A stretch of DNA of 64,000 nt from Cedecea selenatireducens (lineage in GTDB: Bacteria > Pseudomonadota > Gammaproteobacteria > Enterobacterales > Enterobacteriaceae): assembly GCF_042138895.1 (NCBI RefSeq), contig NZ_JBHIKW010000003.1:372001-436000 (forward strand), written 5' to 3'. Shown in pieces: positions 1 through 7,511 of this stretch; the stretch's first letter is position 1; each line of letters opens with the position of its first letter. Position numbers and translations under genes: made by a program. The notes under the pieces are model-generated. The model searched no databases. It worked only from the letters and a program-made list of their open reading frames with translations, and was not told the origin of the DNA.

Positions 1-411
1 GTCGAAGGTATCGCCCCCCTCGCTGCCGGCGCTAAAACCGCCGCCCGGCATGCGGGAGAAACGCAAATGCGGCATCAGCTTCAGCGTCAGGTGCTTTTGC
101 ACCGGCGGCAGAAGCAGCAGCAGGCCGAGGAAGTCGGTAAAGAAGCCCGGCAGCATCAGCAGGATACCGGCCATGATCAGCGAAACGCTTTTGATCATCT
201 CCGCCGCAGGGCTTTCGCCCGCCGCCATCTTCTGCTGCATCAGCATCAGGTTTTTAAAGCCCTGATTGCGCACCAGGGACAGGCCAATCACCGAAGTGAA
301 AATAACCAGAATCAGGGTCATAAAGACCCCCAGAACGTGTGCCACCTGTATGAACAGCGAAATTTCGATGTAAACATAGAGGAAAAAGGCAATAAACGGG
401 ATCCAGCGCAC
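1..411 (-). CDS. fxsA: FxsA membrane protein (3' end beyond window)
   Basis: The minus strand encodes a small polytopic inner-membrane protein matching FxsA, which in E. coli relieves exclusion of phage T7 by the F plasmid. Translation from a GTG at 411 begins VRWIPFIAFFLYVYIEI. It continues with hydrophobic segments and a Gly/Ser-rich tail (MPGGGFSAGSEGGDTFD) that runs off the window edge. The GTG start is inferred because no ATG lies in frame near the conserved RWIPF start; the family often starts there. It is divergent from aspA, as in E. coli. The C-terminal end is missing only because of the window boundary. Confidence 0.88.
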   Translation of the reverse strand, partial: MRWIPFIAFFLYVYIEISLFIQVAHVLGVFMTLILVIFTSVIGLSLVRNQGFKNLMLMQQKMAAGESPAAEMIKSVSLIMAGILLMLPGFFTDFLGLLLLLPPVQKHLTLKLMPHLRFSRMPGGGFSAGSEGGDTFD

Positions 412-550
412 TATACGCTCCTGTCAATGGGCGAGCCCGGTAGTGGCCTCGCGAAAAATGGATTGGCAATTATGCGTAGGGGTGAAATGGCGACGACATA
501 GACAAAGATCAATGCTTATTCAGTGAATTTTTTCTGGAAATTTTCAACTA

Positions 551-614
551 TTGACCTATATCACATATTAATAATTGTTATGCGCAGCGGGTTTTAATAA
601 GTGATCCAGGTTAC
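551..614 (+). promoter_or_regulatory. aspA upstream region with FNR-like and CRP-like sites
   Basis: The 344-base fxsA-aspA gap contains TTGACCTATATCAC at 551-564, close to the FNR consensus TTGAT-N4-ATCAA with two mismatches. It also contains GTGATCCAGGTTAC at 601-614, a CRP-like GTGA-N6-TTAC dyad. E. coli aspA is known to be CRP- and FNR-dependent, which makes these sites plausible. The assignments rest on matching by eye only. Confidence 0.4.
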
Positions 615-755
615 TGCTTTTCGCTATCATCAGCATATCATCACGATAACGCGGTCGAATATGGACATAATCGTCGGCCTATTAAGCTCACAACCACATT
701 TCGTGTGTGTGAATAATACAGCGCATTTATCTGCAGCTTTACTAAGAAGGTTCAC

Positions 756-2192
756 ATGTTAAATAACATTCGTATCGAAGAAGATTTGTTGGGTACCAGG
801 GAAGTGCCAGCGGATGCCTATTATGGTGTTCACACTCTGAGAGCGATTGAAAACTTCTACATTAGCAACAGTAAAATCAGCGACATACCGGAATTTGTAC
901 GCGGTATGGTGATGGTGAAAAAAGCGGCGGCAATGGCGAACAAGGAACTGCAAACCATTCCGAAGAGCATCGCGAACACCATCATTCAGGCCTGTGATGA
1001 AGTCCTGAACAACGGCAAATGCATGGATCAGTTCCCGGTAGACGTCTACCAGGGCGGCGCGGGTACTTCCGTTAACATGAACACCAACGAAGTGCTCGCC
1101 AATATTGGTCTGGAACTGATGGGCCACCAGAAAGGTGAATACCAGTTCCTGAACCCGAACGACCACGTCAACAAATGCCAGTCCACCAACGACGCCTACC
1201 CAACCGGCTTCCGTATCGCGGTTTACACCTCGATTATCAAACTGATCGACGCTATCAACCAGCTGGGCGAAGGCTTCCAGCGTAAAGCGGTTGAGTTTGC
1301 AGAGATCCTGAAAATGGGCCGTACCCAGCTGCAGGACGCGGTGCCGATGACCCTCGGCCAGGAATTCCACGCGTTTAACGTGCTGCTTACCGAAGAAACC
1401 AAAAACCTGCTGCGCACTGCGGAACTGCTGCTTGAAGTTAACCTTGGCGCAACCGCCATCGGTACTCGCCTCAATACCCCGGATGGCTACCAGCAGCTGG
1501 CGGTTCAGAAGCTGGCGGAAGTGAGCGGCCTGGCTTGCGTACCGGCAGAAGACCTGATTGAAGCAACCTCCGACTGCGGCGCTTATGTCATGGTGCACAG
1601 TTCGTTGAAACGCCTGGCCGTGAAGATGTCGAAAATCTGTAACGACCTGCGCCTGCTCTCTTCCGGCCCGCGTTCCGGCCTGAACGAAATTAACCTGCCG
1701 GAATTGCAGGCGGGCTCGTCCATCATGCCAGCCAAAGTGAACCCGGTAGTACCGGAAGTGGTTAACCAGGTCTGCTTCAAAGTTATCGGCAACGACACCA
1801 CGGTGACCATGGCTTCTGAAGCCGGTCAGCTGCAGCTGAACGTGATGGAGCCGGTGATTGGCCAGGCGATGTTCGAGTCCATCCACATTCTGACCAACGC
1901 CTGCTACAACCTGCTGGAAAAATGCATCAACGGCATCACCGCGAATAAAGAAGTGTGTGAGAGCTACGTGTATAACTCCATTGGCATCGTGACTTACCTG
2001 AACCCGTTCATTGGCCACCACAACGGCGATATCGTCGGCAAGATTTGTGCGGAAACCGGCAAGAGCGTGCGCGAGGTCGTGCTGGAGCGCGGCCTGCTGA
2101 CCGAAGCCGAGCTGGACGATATTTTCTCCGTCCATAACCTGATGCACCCGGCTTACAAAGCTAAGCGCTATACCGATGAAAACGAACAATAA
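756..2192 (+). CDS. aspA: Aspartate ammonia-lyase (aspartase)
   Basis: Cytosolic aspartase converts L-aspartate to fumarate and ammonia, feeding anaerobic fumarate respiration. The 478-residue length equals E. coli AspA. The fumarase/aspartase signature GSSIMPAKVNP is present around residue 323, as are the GGAGTSVNMN and STNDAYPT substrate-binding stretches. The start ATG follows an AAGAAGG-type ribosome site. dcuA, encoding the C4-dicarboxylate transporter, follows after a strong hairpin, so both can be expressed separately or by readthrough. The long antisense frame across this gene is a shadow. Confidence 0.98.
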   Translation: MLNNIRIEEDLLGTREVPADAYYGVHTLRAIENFYISNSKISDIPEFVRGMVMVKKAAAMANKELQTIPKSIANTIIQACDEVLNNGKCMDQFPVDVYQGGAGTSVNMNTNEVLANIGLELMGHQKGEYQFLNPNDHVNKCQSTNDAYPTGFRIAVYTSIIKLIDAINQLGEGFQRKAVEFAEILKMGRTQLQDAVPMTLGQEFHAFNVLLTEETKNLLRTAELLLEVNLGATAIGTRLNTPDGYQQLAVQKLAEVSGLACVPAEDLIEATSDCGAYVMVHSSLKRLAVKMSKICNDLRLLSSGPRSGLNEINLPELQAGSSIMPAKVNPVVPEVVNQVCFKVIGNDTTVTMASEAGQLQLNVMEPVIGQAMFESIHILTNACYNLLEKCINGITANKEVCESYVYNSIGIVTYLNPFIGHHNGDIVGKICAETGKSVREVVLERGLLTEAELDDIFSVHNLMHPAYKAKRYTDENEQ

Positions 2193-2210
2193 TTCATCAG
2201 CATAAACGCC

Positions 2211-2241
2211 AAAAGGCACGTCCAACCGGACGTGCCTTTTT
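2211..2241 (+). terminator. Rho-independent terminator after aspA
   Basis: AAAAGGCACGTCC and GGACGTGCCTTTTT form a perfect stem around a four-base loop and run into a T tract just after the aspA stop. This separates aspA from dcuA at least partly. Confidence 0.9.
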
Positions 2242-2307
2242 CATTTCAACGGTATACGAAAACATAACAACTCATTTTCATCTCATTAAAACTTCAAGGA
2301 AGCAACC

Positions 2308-3609
2308 ATGATAGTCATCGAGCTCATCATCGTGTTAGCAGCGATTTTTCTGGGGGCAAGGCTTGGCGGGATAGGCATTGGCTATGCGGGAGGGCTGGGG
2401 GTTTTAGTTCTCGCCGCGATGGGCGTAAAACCCGGCAGCATCCCCTTCGACGTTATTTCCATCATTATGGCGGTGATCGCGGCTATCTCAGCGATGCAAA
2501 TTGCGGGCGGCCTGGATTACCTCGTCAATCAAACTGAAAAACTATTACGCAAAAACCCTAAATACATCACGATTCTTGCCCCGATTGTGACCTGGTTTTT
2601 GACCATCTTCGCCGGCACCGGCAACATCTCGCTGGCCACGCTGCCGGTGATTGCCGAAGTCGCCAAGGAACAGGGCATCAAACCCTGCCGTCCGCTCTCA
2701 ACGGCGGTGGTTTCGGCCCAGATAGCCATTACCGCCTCGCCGATTTCCGCCGCGGTGGTTTACATGTCGTCAGTGATGGAAGGCCATGGCGTCAGCTACA
2801 TCCAGCTGCTGTCGGTGGTTATCCCTTCCACGCTGCTGGCGGTGCTGGTGATGTCGTTCCTGGTGTCTATCCTCTTTGACTCAAAGCTGTCCAATGACCC
2901 GGTTTACCTCAAACGCCTGGAAGAAGGCCTGATTGAGCTGCGCGGCGACAAGCAAATCGAGATTAAGCCTCGCGCCAAAACCTCCGTCTTCCTCTTCCTG
3001 CTCGGCGTGGTTGGCGTGGTTATCTATGCCATCGTCAACAGCCCAAGCCTTGGCCTCGTCGCTACGCCGCTGATGAATACCACCAATGCGATCCTGATTA
3101 TTATGCTGTCGGTCGCTACCCTGACCACCGTTATCTGCGGCGTAGAAACGGAAAGCATTCTCAACTCCAGCACCTTCAAGGCCGGCATGAGCGCCTGTAT
3201 TTGTATTCTTGGCGTAGCCTGGCTGGGCGATACCTTTGTTTCCGCAAACATTGACTGGATCAAAGAGACCGCAGGCAGCGTGATTCAGGGCCACCCATGG
3301 CTGCTGGCGGTAATTTTCTTCTTTGCCTCGGCGCTGCTTTACTCCCAGGCCGCAACGGCTAAAGCGCTGATGCCGATGGCGCTGGCTCTGAGCGTTTCGC
3401 CGTTAACCGCCGTCGCTTCTTTCGCCGCCGTCTCTGGCCTGTTTATTCTGCCAACCTATCCAACCCTGGTCGCCGCGGTACAGATGGACGATACCGGCAC
3501 CACGCGCATCGGTAAATTTGTCTTCAACCATCCGTTCTTTATTCCCGGCACAATGGGCGTAGTGCTGGCGGTCTGCTTTGGCTTCGTGTTCGGCACCATC
3601 CTGCTGTAA
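2308..3609 (+). CDS. dcuA: Anaerobic C4-dicarboxylate transporter DcuA
   Basis: Inner-membrane antiporter exchanging aspartate, fumarate or malate for succinate. The product has 433 residues, the E. coli DcuA length, and is hydrophobic throughout with about ten or more membrane segments. It starts MIVIELIIVLAAIFLGARLG and contains the conserved stretch TIFAGTGNISLATLPVIAEV near residue 97. The upstream AAGGAAG is a good ribosome site. Placement behind aspA matches E. coli, where import of aspartate and its deamination work together in anaerobic growth. Confidence 0.97.
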   Translation: MIVIELIIVLAAIFLGARLGGIGIGYAGGLGVLVLAAMGVKPGSIPFDVISIIMAVIAAISAMQIAGGLDYLVNQTEKLLRKNPKYITILAPIVTWFLTIFAGTGNISLATLPVIAEVAKEQGIKPCRPLSTAVVSAQIAITASPISAAVVYMSSVMEGHGVSYIQLLSVVIPSTLLAVLVMSFLVSILFDSKLSNDPVYLKRLEEGLIELRGDKQIEIKPRAKTSVFLFLLGVVGVVIYAIVNSPSLGLVATPLMNTTNAILIIMLSVATLTTVICGVETESILNSSTFKAGMSACICILGVAWLGDTFVSANIDWIKETAGSVIQGHPWLLAVIFFFASALLYSQAATAKALMPMALALSVSPLTAVASFAAVSGLFILPTYPTLVAAVQMDDTGTTRIGKFVFNHPFFIPGTMGVVLAVCFGFVFGTILL

Positions 3610-3620
3610 ATCTCTTCAAA

Positions 3621-3643
3621 GACGGGTCGTTATTCGGCCCGTC
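3621..3643 (+). terminator. Possible weak terminator after dcuA
   Basis: GACGGGTC and GGCCCGTC form a short stem in the dcuA-cutA gap, followed by a pyrimidine-rich but not T-rich stretch. It may attenuate rather than fully terminate. Confidence 0.4.
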
Positions 3644-3696
3644 CTTCCCTCCTCATGCTATAGTCGATGCCGTTTCCTCCCATAATGAGGTTTGTG

Positions 3697-4020
3697 ATGT
3701 CGATGACTCAGGCTGTCGTTGTACTCTGTACCGCACCGGATGAAGCCAGCGCTCAGGACCTGGCCGCGAAAGTCCTGGCGGAAAAACTTGCCGCCTGCGT
3801 GACGCTGCTGCCGGGCGCGACTTCGCTCTATTACTGGGAAGGAAAGCTGGAGCAGGAGTATGAAGTACAAATGCTGCTCAAGAGCGACGTGGATCACCAG
3901 GAGGCGCTGCTTGCCTGCCTGAAAACCCATCACCCTTACCAAACGCCAGAGCTGCTGGTTCTGCCAGTTGCACACGGAAACAGTGAATATCTCTCATGGC
4001 TCTACGCATCATTACGCTAG
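3697..4020 (+). CDS. cutA: Divalent-cation tolerance protein CutA
   Basis: Small trimeric cytoplasmic protein of the CutA1 family, linked to copper tolerance. The sequence VVVLCTAPDEASAQDLAAKV near the N-terminus and the C-terminal HHPYQTPELLVLPV are diagnostic. I chose the ATG at 3697 (107 residues) because TGAGG lies about seven bases upstream; an in-frame ATG at 3667 would add non-conserved residues. E. coli CutA has 112 residues. The 3' end overlaps the start of dsbD by 25 bases, implying translational coupling as in E. coli. Confidence 0.93.
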   Translation: MSMTQAVVVLCTAPDEASAQDLAAKVLAEKLAACVTLLPGATSLYYWEGKLEQEYEVQMLLKSDVDHQEALLACLKTHHPYQTPELLVLPVAHGNSEYLSWLYASLR

Positions 4021-5729
4021 TCCTGCTGCTTTGCAGTTCACAGGCCTTCGCCGGGCTGTTTGACGCCCAGAATAAAACCCAGTTTGTCCCGGTCGACCAG
4101 GCCTTCGCCTTCGACTTTCAGCAGTCCGATCGCCAGTTAACCCTCAACTGGCAAATAAAACCCGGCTACTACCTTTACCGCCAGCAGATAAAAGTGGTGC
4201 CCACCAGCGCGGACATTGCGCCTCTGGCTATTCCCAAAGGCACCTGGCACGAGGATGAGTTCTACGGCAAAACCGAGATCTTCACCCAGCAGCTGAATCT
4301 GCCGATTACGATTAACTCCGCCGGTAAAGGCTCGGCCATCAGCGTCACCTACCAGGGCTGCGCCGAAGCCGGGTTCTGCTACCCGCCGGAAACGCGCGTT
4401 GTGCCGCTGAATGCAGTCGCTCCTCTGGATCAACCCGACTCTGCAGTTGATTCCCCCCTCTCTCCTGAAGGGGAGAGGGCCGGGGTGAGGGGCGCAGACG
4501 ACTCCGCCCCCGCATCGCTCCCCTTCTCTGCGCTGTGGGCCTTTCTGATCGGCATTGGCATCGCCTTCACGCCCTGCGTGCTGCCGATGTACCCGCTGAT
4601 CTCCGGCATAGTGCTGGGCGGTAAACAACGCCTGTCCACCGCCAGAGCGCTGCTGCTGGCCTTTGTTTACGTCCAGGGCATGGCGCTGACCTACACCGCT
4701 CTCGGTCTGGTCGTTGCCGCCGCCGGGCTTCAGTTCCAGGCCGCGCTACAGCATCCCTACGTGCTGATTGGCCTGTCGGTGCTTTTTATCCTGCTCGCCG
4801 CATCGATGTTCGGTCTGTTCACGCTGCAGCTGCCGTCGTCGCTGCAAACGCGCCTGACGCTGATGAGCAACCGTCAGCAAGGTGGCTCGGCGGGCGGCGT
4901 CTTTGCTATGGGCGCGCTGGCCGGGCTTATCTGCTCGCCGTGCACCACTGCGCCGCTGAGCGCTATCCTGCTGTACATCGCGCAAAGCGGAAATATGTGG
5001 CTCGGCGGCGGCACGCTTTACCTTTACGCGCTGGGCATGGGCCTGCCGCTGATCCTGATCACAGTCTTCGGCAACCGCCTGCTGCCGAAAAGCGGGCCGT
5101 GGATGGAAAGCGTCAAAACCGCCTTTGGTTTTGTGATTCTGGCGCTGCCGGTATTCCTGCTGGAACGCGTACTCGGCGACACCTGGGGGCTAAGGCTGTG
5201 GAGCCTGTTGGGCGTAGCCTTCTTCGGCTGGGCGTTTATCACCAGCCTCGGGGCGAAGAAATCCTGGCTGCGCGTGCTGCAAATCATCCTGCTGGGTGCC
5301 GCGCTGGTCGCCGCTCGCCCACTGCAGGACTGGGCTTTTGGCTCTCCGGCATCCGCTCAGGCAGTCCCTCACCTCAGCTTTAGCAAAGTAGCTAACGTTG
5401 AGCAGCTCGACGCCGCGCTGGCCAACGCGAAAGGCAAACCGGTGATGCTCGATTTGTACGCCGACTGGTGCGTGGCGTGTAAAGAGTTTGAGAAATACAC
5501 CTTTAGCGATCCGCAGGTGCAAAAAGCGCTGTCTGATACCGTTTTACTCCAGGCCGACGTCACGGCAAATAACGCCGATGACAAAGCCCTGTTGAAGCAT
5601 TTACAGGTGCTTGGCCTGCCGACCATTTTATTCTTTGATACTCACGGCCTCGAGCAGCCAGCAGCCCGCGTAACGGGCTTTATGGATGCCCGCGCGTTTA
5701 GCGAGCATTTGCGCAATCGCAGCCAGTAA
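3996..5729 (+). CDS. dsbD: Thiol:disulfide interchange protein DsbD
   Basis: Inner-membrane reductase that carries electrons from cytoplasmic thioredoxin to the periplasmic proteins DsbC, DsbG and CcmG. Visible parts are a signal peptide ending near SSQAFA, a periplasmic alpha domain with the CAEAGFC pair (Cys122/Cys128), a multi-span beta domain with TPCVLPMYPL (Cys194) and CSPCTTAPLS, and a C-terminal thioredoxin-like gamma domain with DWCVACKEFE. At 577 residues it is longer than E. coli DsbD (565). The linker between the alpha and beta domains contains SPLSPEGERAGVRG, encoded by an inserted palindromic repeat. It overlaps cutA upstream and is followed by dicD. Confidence 0.96.
   Translation: MALRIITLVLLLCSSQAFAGLFDAQNKTQFVPVDQAFAFDFQQSDRQLTLNWQIKPGYYLYRQQIKVVPTSADIAPLAIPKGTWHEDEFYGKTEIFTQQLNLPITINSAGKGSAISVTYQGCAEAGFCYPPETRVVPLNAVAPLDQPDSAVDSPLSPEGERAGVRGADDSAPASLPFSALWAFLIGIGIAFTPCVLPMYPLISGIVLGGKQRLSTARALLLAFVYVQGMALTYTALGLVVAAAGLQFQAALQHPYVLIGLSVLFILLAASMFGLFTLQLPSSLQTRLTLMSNRQQGGSAGGVFAMGALAGLICSPCTTAPLSAILLYIAQSGNMWLGGGTLYLYALGMGLPLILITVFGNRLLPKSGPWMESVKTAFGFVILALPVFLLERVLGDTWGLRLWSLLGVAFFGWAFITSLGAKKSWLRVLQIILLGAALVAARPLQDWAFGSPASAQAVPHLSFSKVANVEQLDAALANAKGKPVMLDLYADWCVACKEFEKYTFSDPQVQKALSDTVLLQADVTANNADDKALLKHLQVLGLPTILFFDTHGLEQPAARVTGFMDARAFSEHLRNRSQ
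4453..4492 (+). repeat. REP-like palindromic repeat inside dsbD
   Basis: CCCCTCTCTCCTGAAGGGGA continuing through GAGGGCCGGGGTGAGGGG is the same element as the intergenic repeats found elsewhere in this window. Here it lies in frame in dsbD and adds residues 153-166 to the linker between the periplasmic and membrane domains. The reading frame is kept on both sides. Confidence 0.85.
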
Positions 5730-5767
5730 ACAACACTTGATCCGTTGGGAAACGTAAGGAGAAAACC

Positions 5768-6343
5768 GTGCAACGCGAAGAAGTTTTAGAGCACGCCCTG
5801 CATGTCCTTGAACGTGAAGGCATTGCCAGCACGACGCTGGAGATGGTGGCGCAAGAAGCAGATTACCCGCTCGCTGAGGTTCGACAGTTTTGGCCCGACA
5901 GCGAAGCCCTGCTGTACGACGCCCTGCGCTACTTAAGCTCGCAGGTAGACGTCTGGCGGCGCCAGCTGATGCTGGATGAAGAGATGACGCCGGAGCAAAA
6001 GCTGCTGAAACGCTACCATGCCCTGACAGAATGCGTGAGTAACCAGCGCTACCCCGGCTGCCTGTTTATTGCCGCCTGCACGTTCTACCCCGATGCCGCA
6101 CACCCGATTCATCAGCTTGCAGACCAGCAGAAAAAAGCGGCCTGGGAGTACACTCACGAGCTGCTGACGCAGATGGAAGTGGATGACCCGACGATGGTCG
6201 CCCACCAAATGGAGCTGGTGCTGGAAGGCTGCCTGAGTAAGCTATTGGTGAAGCGCAGCCAGGCCGATATCGACACCGCCAGGACCCTTGCGGAAGATAT
6301 TCTGCGCTTTGCGCTGTGCCGCACCGGCGGGGCATTAACCTGA
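5768..6343 (+). CDS. dicD: TetR-family transcriptional regulator DicD/YjdC
   Basis: A 191-residue TetR-type regulator matching E. coli YjdC (DicD). The N-terminal helix-turn-helix is seen in GIASTTLEMVAQEADYPLAE (residues about 18-37), and the ligand-binding half includes RYPGCLFIAACTFYPDAAHP. It lies 38 bases downstream of dsbD in the same direction and before tRNA-Phe, exactly the K-12 order. An AAGGAGAAA ribosome site precedes the ATG. The target genes cannot be read from the sequence. Confidence 0.93.
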   Translation: MQREEVLEHALHVLEREGIASTTLEMVAQEADYPLAEVRQFWPDSEALLYDALRYLSSQVDVWRRQLMLDEEMTPEQKLLKRYHALTECVSNQRYPGCLFIAACTFYPDAAHPIHQLADQQKKAAWEYTHELLTQMEVDDPTMVAHQMELVLEGCLSKLLVKRSQADIDTARTLAEDILRFALCRTGGALT

Positions 6344-6457
6344 AGCACGTCTTTTTGCTGCCCTTGACTGAAAAGCAGGCAATCAGCATAGTTTTAGGGA
6401 TTTTTTATGACAAAGCCGTTGACGCCTGGCGGCCTTTACGGTTTAATGCGGCCCGTT

Positions 6458-6533
6458 GCCCGGATAGCTCAGTCGGTAGAGCAGGGGATTGAAAATCCCC
6501 GTGTCCTTGGTTCGATTCCGAGTCCGGGCACCA
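6458..6533 (+). tRNA. pheU: tRNA-Phe (anticodon GAA)
   Basis: A 76-base cloverleaf runs from GCCCGGA to TCCGGGCACCA with an encoded CCA end. The anticodon loop reads TTGAAAA within stem GGGGA/TCCCC, giving anticodon GAA. The T loop GGTTCGATTCC is canonical. Its position after dicD matches E. coli pheU, a known integration hotspot, and the gene order departs from K-12 immediately downstream. Confidence 0.97.
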
Positions 6534-6544
6534 CTATTTAGAAG

Positions 6545-6567
6545 AACCCGCCTATGGCGGGTTTTTT
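6545..6567 (+). terminator. Terminator of tRNA-Phe
   Basis: AACCCGCC and GGCGGGTT pair around a TAT loop and are followed by TTTTT, twelve bases after the tRNA 3' end. Confidence 0.9.
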
Positions 6568-6568
6568 G

Positions 6569-6765
6569 CTTTCTGGACTCTGGACTCTGCATCGAACAAG
6601 TTCGATTATTCAGCTGCATCAACATCACCCTCTTCCAGCCACCTTTCCAGTGCCAAATAAAAGCGACAGCGCTCCTCTGCACAAATGTTCAAACGGGGAT
6701 CTAACCTGGTTTTTTTGAGTGATGTGTAGAGCGGCGGTTCTTACGAACCCCAAAAAGCATTCAGC
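6569..6765 (-). other. Non-genic gap with a possible coding remnant
   Basis: No complete gene is visible. On the minus strand, 6606-6740 is open for 44 codons and ends with ERCRFYLALERWLEEGDVDA followed by AE and TAA. That composition looks protein-like, but there is no start codon with a ribosome site. It may be the truncated 3' end of a lost gene beside the tRNA, or chance. A CTGGACTCTGGACTCT direct repeat lies near 6574-6590. Confidence 0.3.
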
Positions 6766-6849
6766 CTACTGAAGCCAAAAATTCAGCGTGATCAGGCCGC
6801 AGGTGAGCAGCGCGGTGAGGATTAATTCGAAACTGTAGCGTCGCAACAT
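6766..6849 (-). CDS. ydgU: Small membrane protein, YdgU-like
   Basis: A 27-residue open frame from ATG at 6849 to TAG at 6766 reads MLRRYSFELILTALLTCG then LITLNFWLQ. It has a basic N-terminus followed by one hydrophobic helix, closely resembling E. coli YdgU, the small inner-membrane protein encoded just after asr. A CTGGAG ribosome site lies a few bases upstream. It sits 81 bases downstream of asr on the same strand, behind a hairpin. I recognise it from size, pattern and context; the function is unknown. Confidence 0.75.
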   Translation of the reverse strand: MLRRYSFELILTALLTCGLITLNFWLQ

Positions 6850-6867
6850 TATCTGAACTCCAGAAAG

Positions 6868-6891
6868 AAACACCCGGCAAGCCGGGTGTTT
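6868..6891 (-). terminator. Intercistronic hairpin between asr and ydgU
   Basis: AAACACCCGGC and GCCGGGTGTTT form a perfect 11-bp stem with a two-base loop. On the minus strand it is followed by CTTTCTGG, only moderately T-rich. It is likely a leaky terminator or 3' end stabiliser after asr, allowing some ydgU transcription. Confidence 0.75.
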
Positions 6892-6930
6892 GTGTTAACG
6901 CTTCAAGCTAACGGGGTAGCCCCGCCTGAC

Positions 6931-7359
6931 TTATGCTGCTGGCTGAACAGCTGGTTTTGCTGCAGCTTTATGGTGTTTTTTCACGTGTTTCTTAGCAGCC
7001 TGCGCTTTCTGAGCAACAGGTTTTACTGCTTTTTTGTGATGCTTTTTAGCCGCCTGAGCCTTCTGTGCTGCCGCAGGTTTTACTGCTTTTTTGTGGTGCT
7101 TTTTGGCAGCCTGAGCTTTCTGCTCGGTCGCTGGCTTAGCGGCTTTTTTGTGATGCTTTTTAGCGGCCTGAGCTTTCTGAACGGCAGCTTTTTTGTGTTT
7201 CTTATGGTGCGTTACTTTTGTAGCTGGAGCTTTAGCAGCAGGTGCAGCGGCGGTGGTTGCCGGAGCAGCAGCTGGTGCGGTAGCGGTAGTGTCAGCAGCG
7301 AAAGCAGCGGAAGACAGACCCATAGCAGCGGCAACAACCAGAGCTAATACTTTTTTCAT
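6931..7359 (-). CDS. asr: Acid shock protein Asr
   Basis: Periplasmic, intrinsically disordered, highly basic protein induced by low external pH. Residues 1-21 (MKKVLALVVAAAMGLSSAAFA) form a signal peptide, followed by an Ala/Thr/Pro-rich propeptide-like part. The rest is Lys/His/Ala repeats in which QKAQAAKKH occurs four times. The length of 142 residues exceeds E. coli Asr (102), apparently by repeat expansion. GAGG upstream of the ATG is the ribosome site, and an RstA-like box lies about 105 bases upstream. The opposite-strand frame across it is a shadow of the repeats. Confidence 0.93.
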   Translation of the reverse strand: MKKVLALVVAAAMGLSSAAFAADTTATAPAAAPATTAAAPAAKAPATKVTHHKKHKKAAVQKAQAAKKHHKKAAKPATEQKAQAAKKHHKKAVKPAAAQKAQAAKKHHKKAVKPVAQKAQAAKKHVKKHHKAAAKPAVQPAA

Positions 7360-7463
7360 TTCGACATCCTCGAATTTGTTTTTGTGTGTACCCCACTGCG
7401 GGGCCGTTGAAATGAACTATAGGCGTGTCGAATAAACTCTTCAGTGAGTGTTTGGTATCGGCG

Positions 7464-7477
7464 TGTAATGAAATGTA
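7464..7477 (-). promoter_or_regulatory. RstA-like box upstream of asr
   Basis: Read on the minus strand this is TACATTTCATTACA, matching the RstA consensus TACATNTNGTTACA at all but one defined position. E. coli asr requires the RstAB two-component system, so position and sequence agree. Confidence 0.65.
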
Positions 7478-7511
7478 CAACACACACGCTGCTGGCCTGC
7501 CAGGCTGTTTT

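Noticed and set aside
759..2225. A 488-codon open frame antisense to aspA
   Set aside because: It mirrors a highly expressed, conserved gene with strong codon bias; its translation has no recognisable domain and no ribosome site.
4440..4510. A sequencing error or frameshift in dsbD to explain the odd linker
   Set aside because: The frame is continuous and both flanking domains align with DsbD; the extra peptide matches translation of the local repeat family.
6886..7347. Phe/Ser/Cys-rich frame opposite asr
   Set aside because: It is produced by the Lys/Ala repeat codons of asr read in reverse; asr has a signal peptide, ribosome site and family match.
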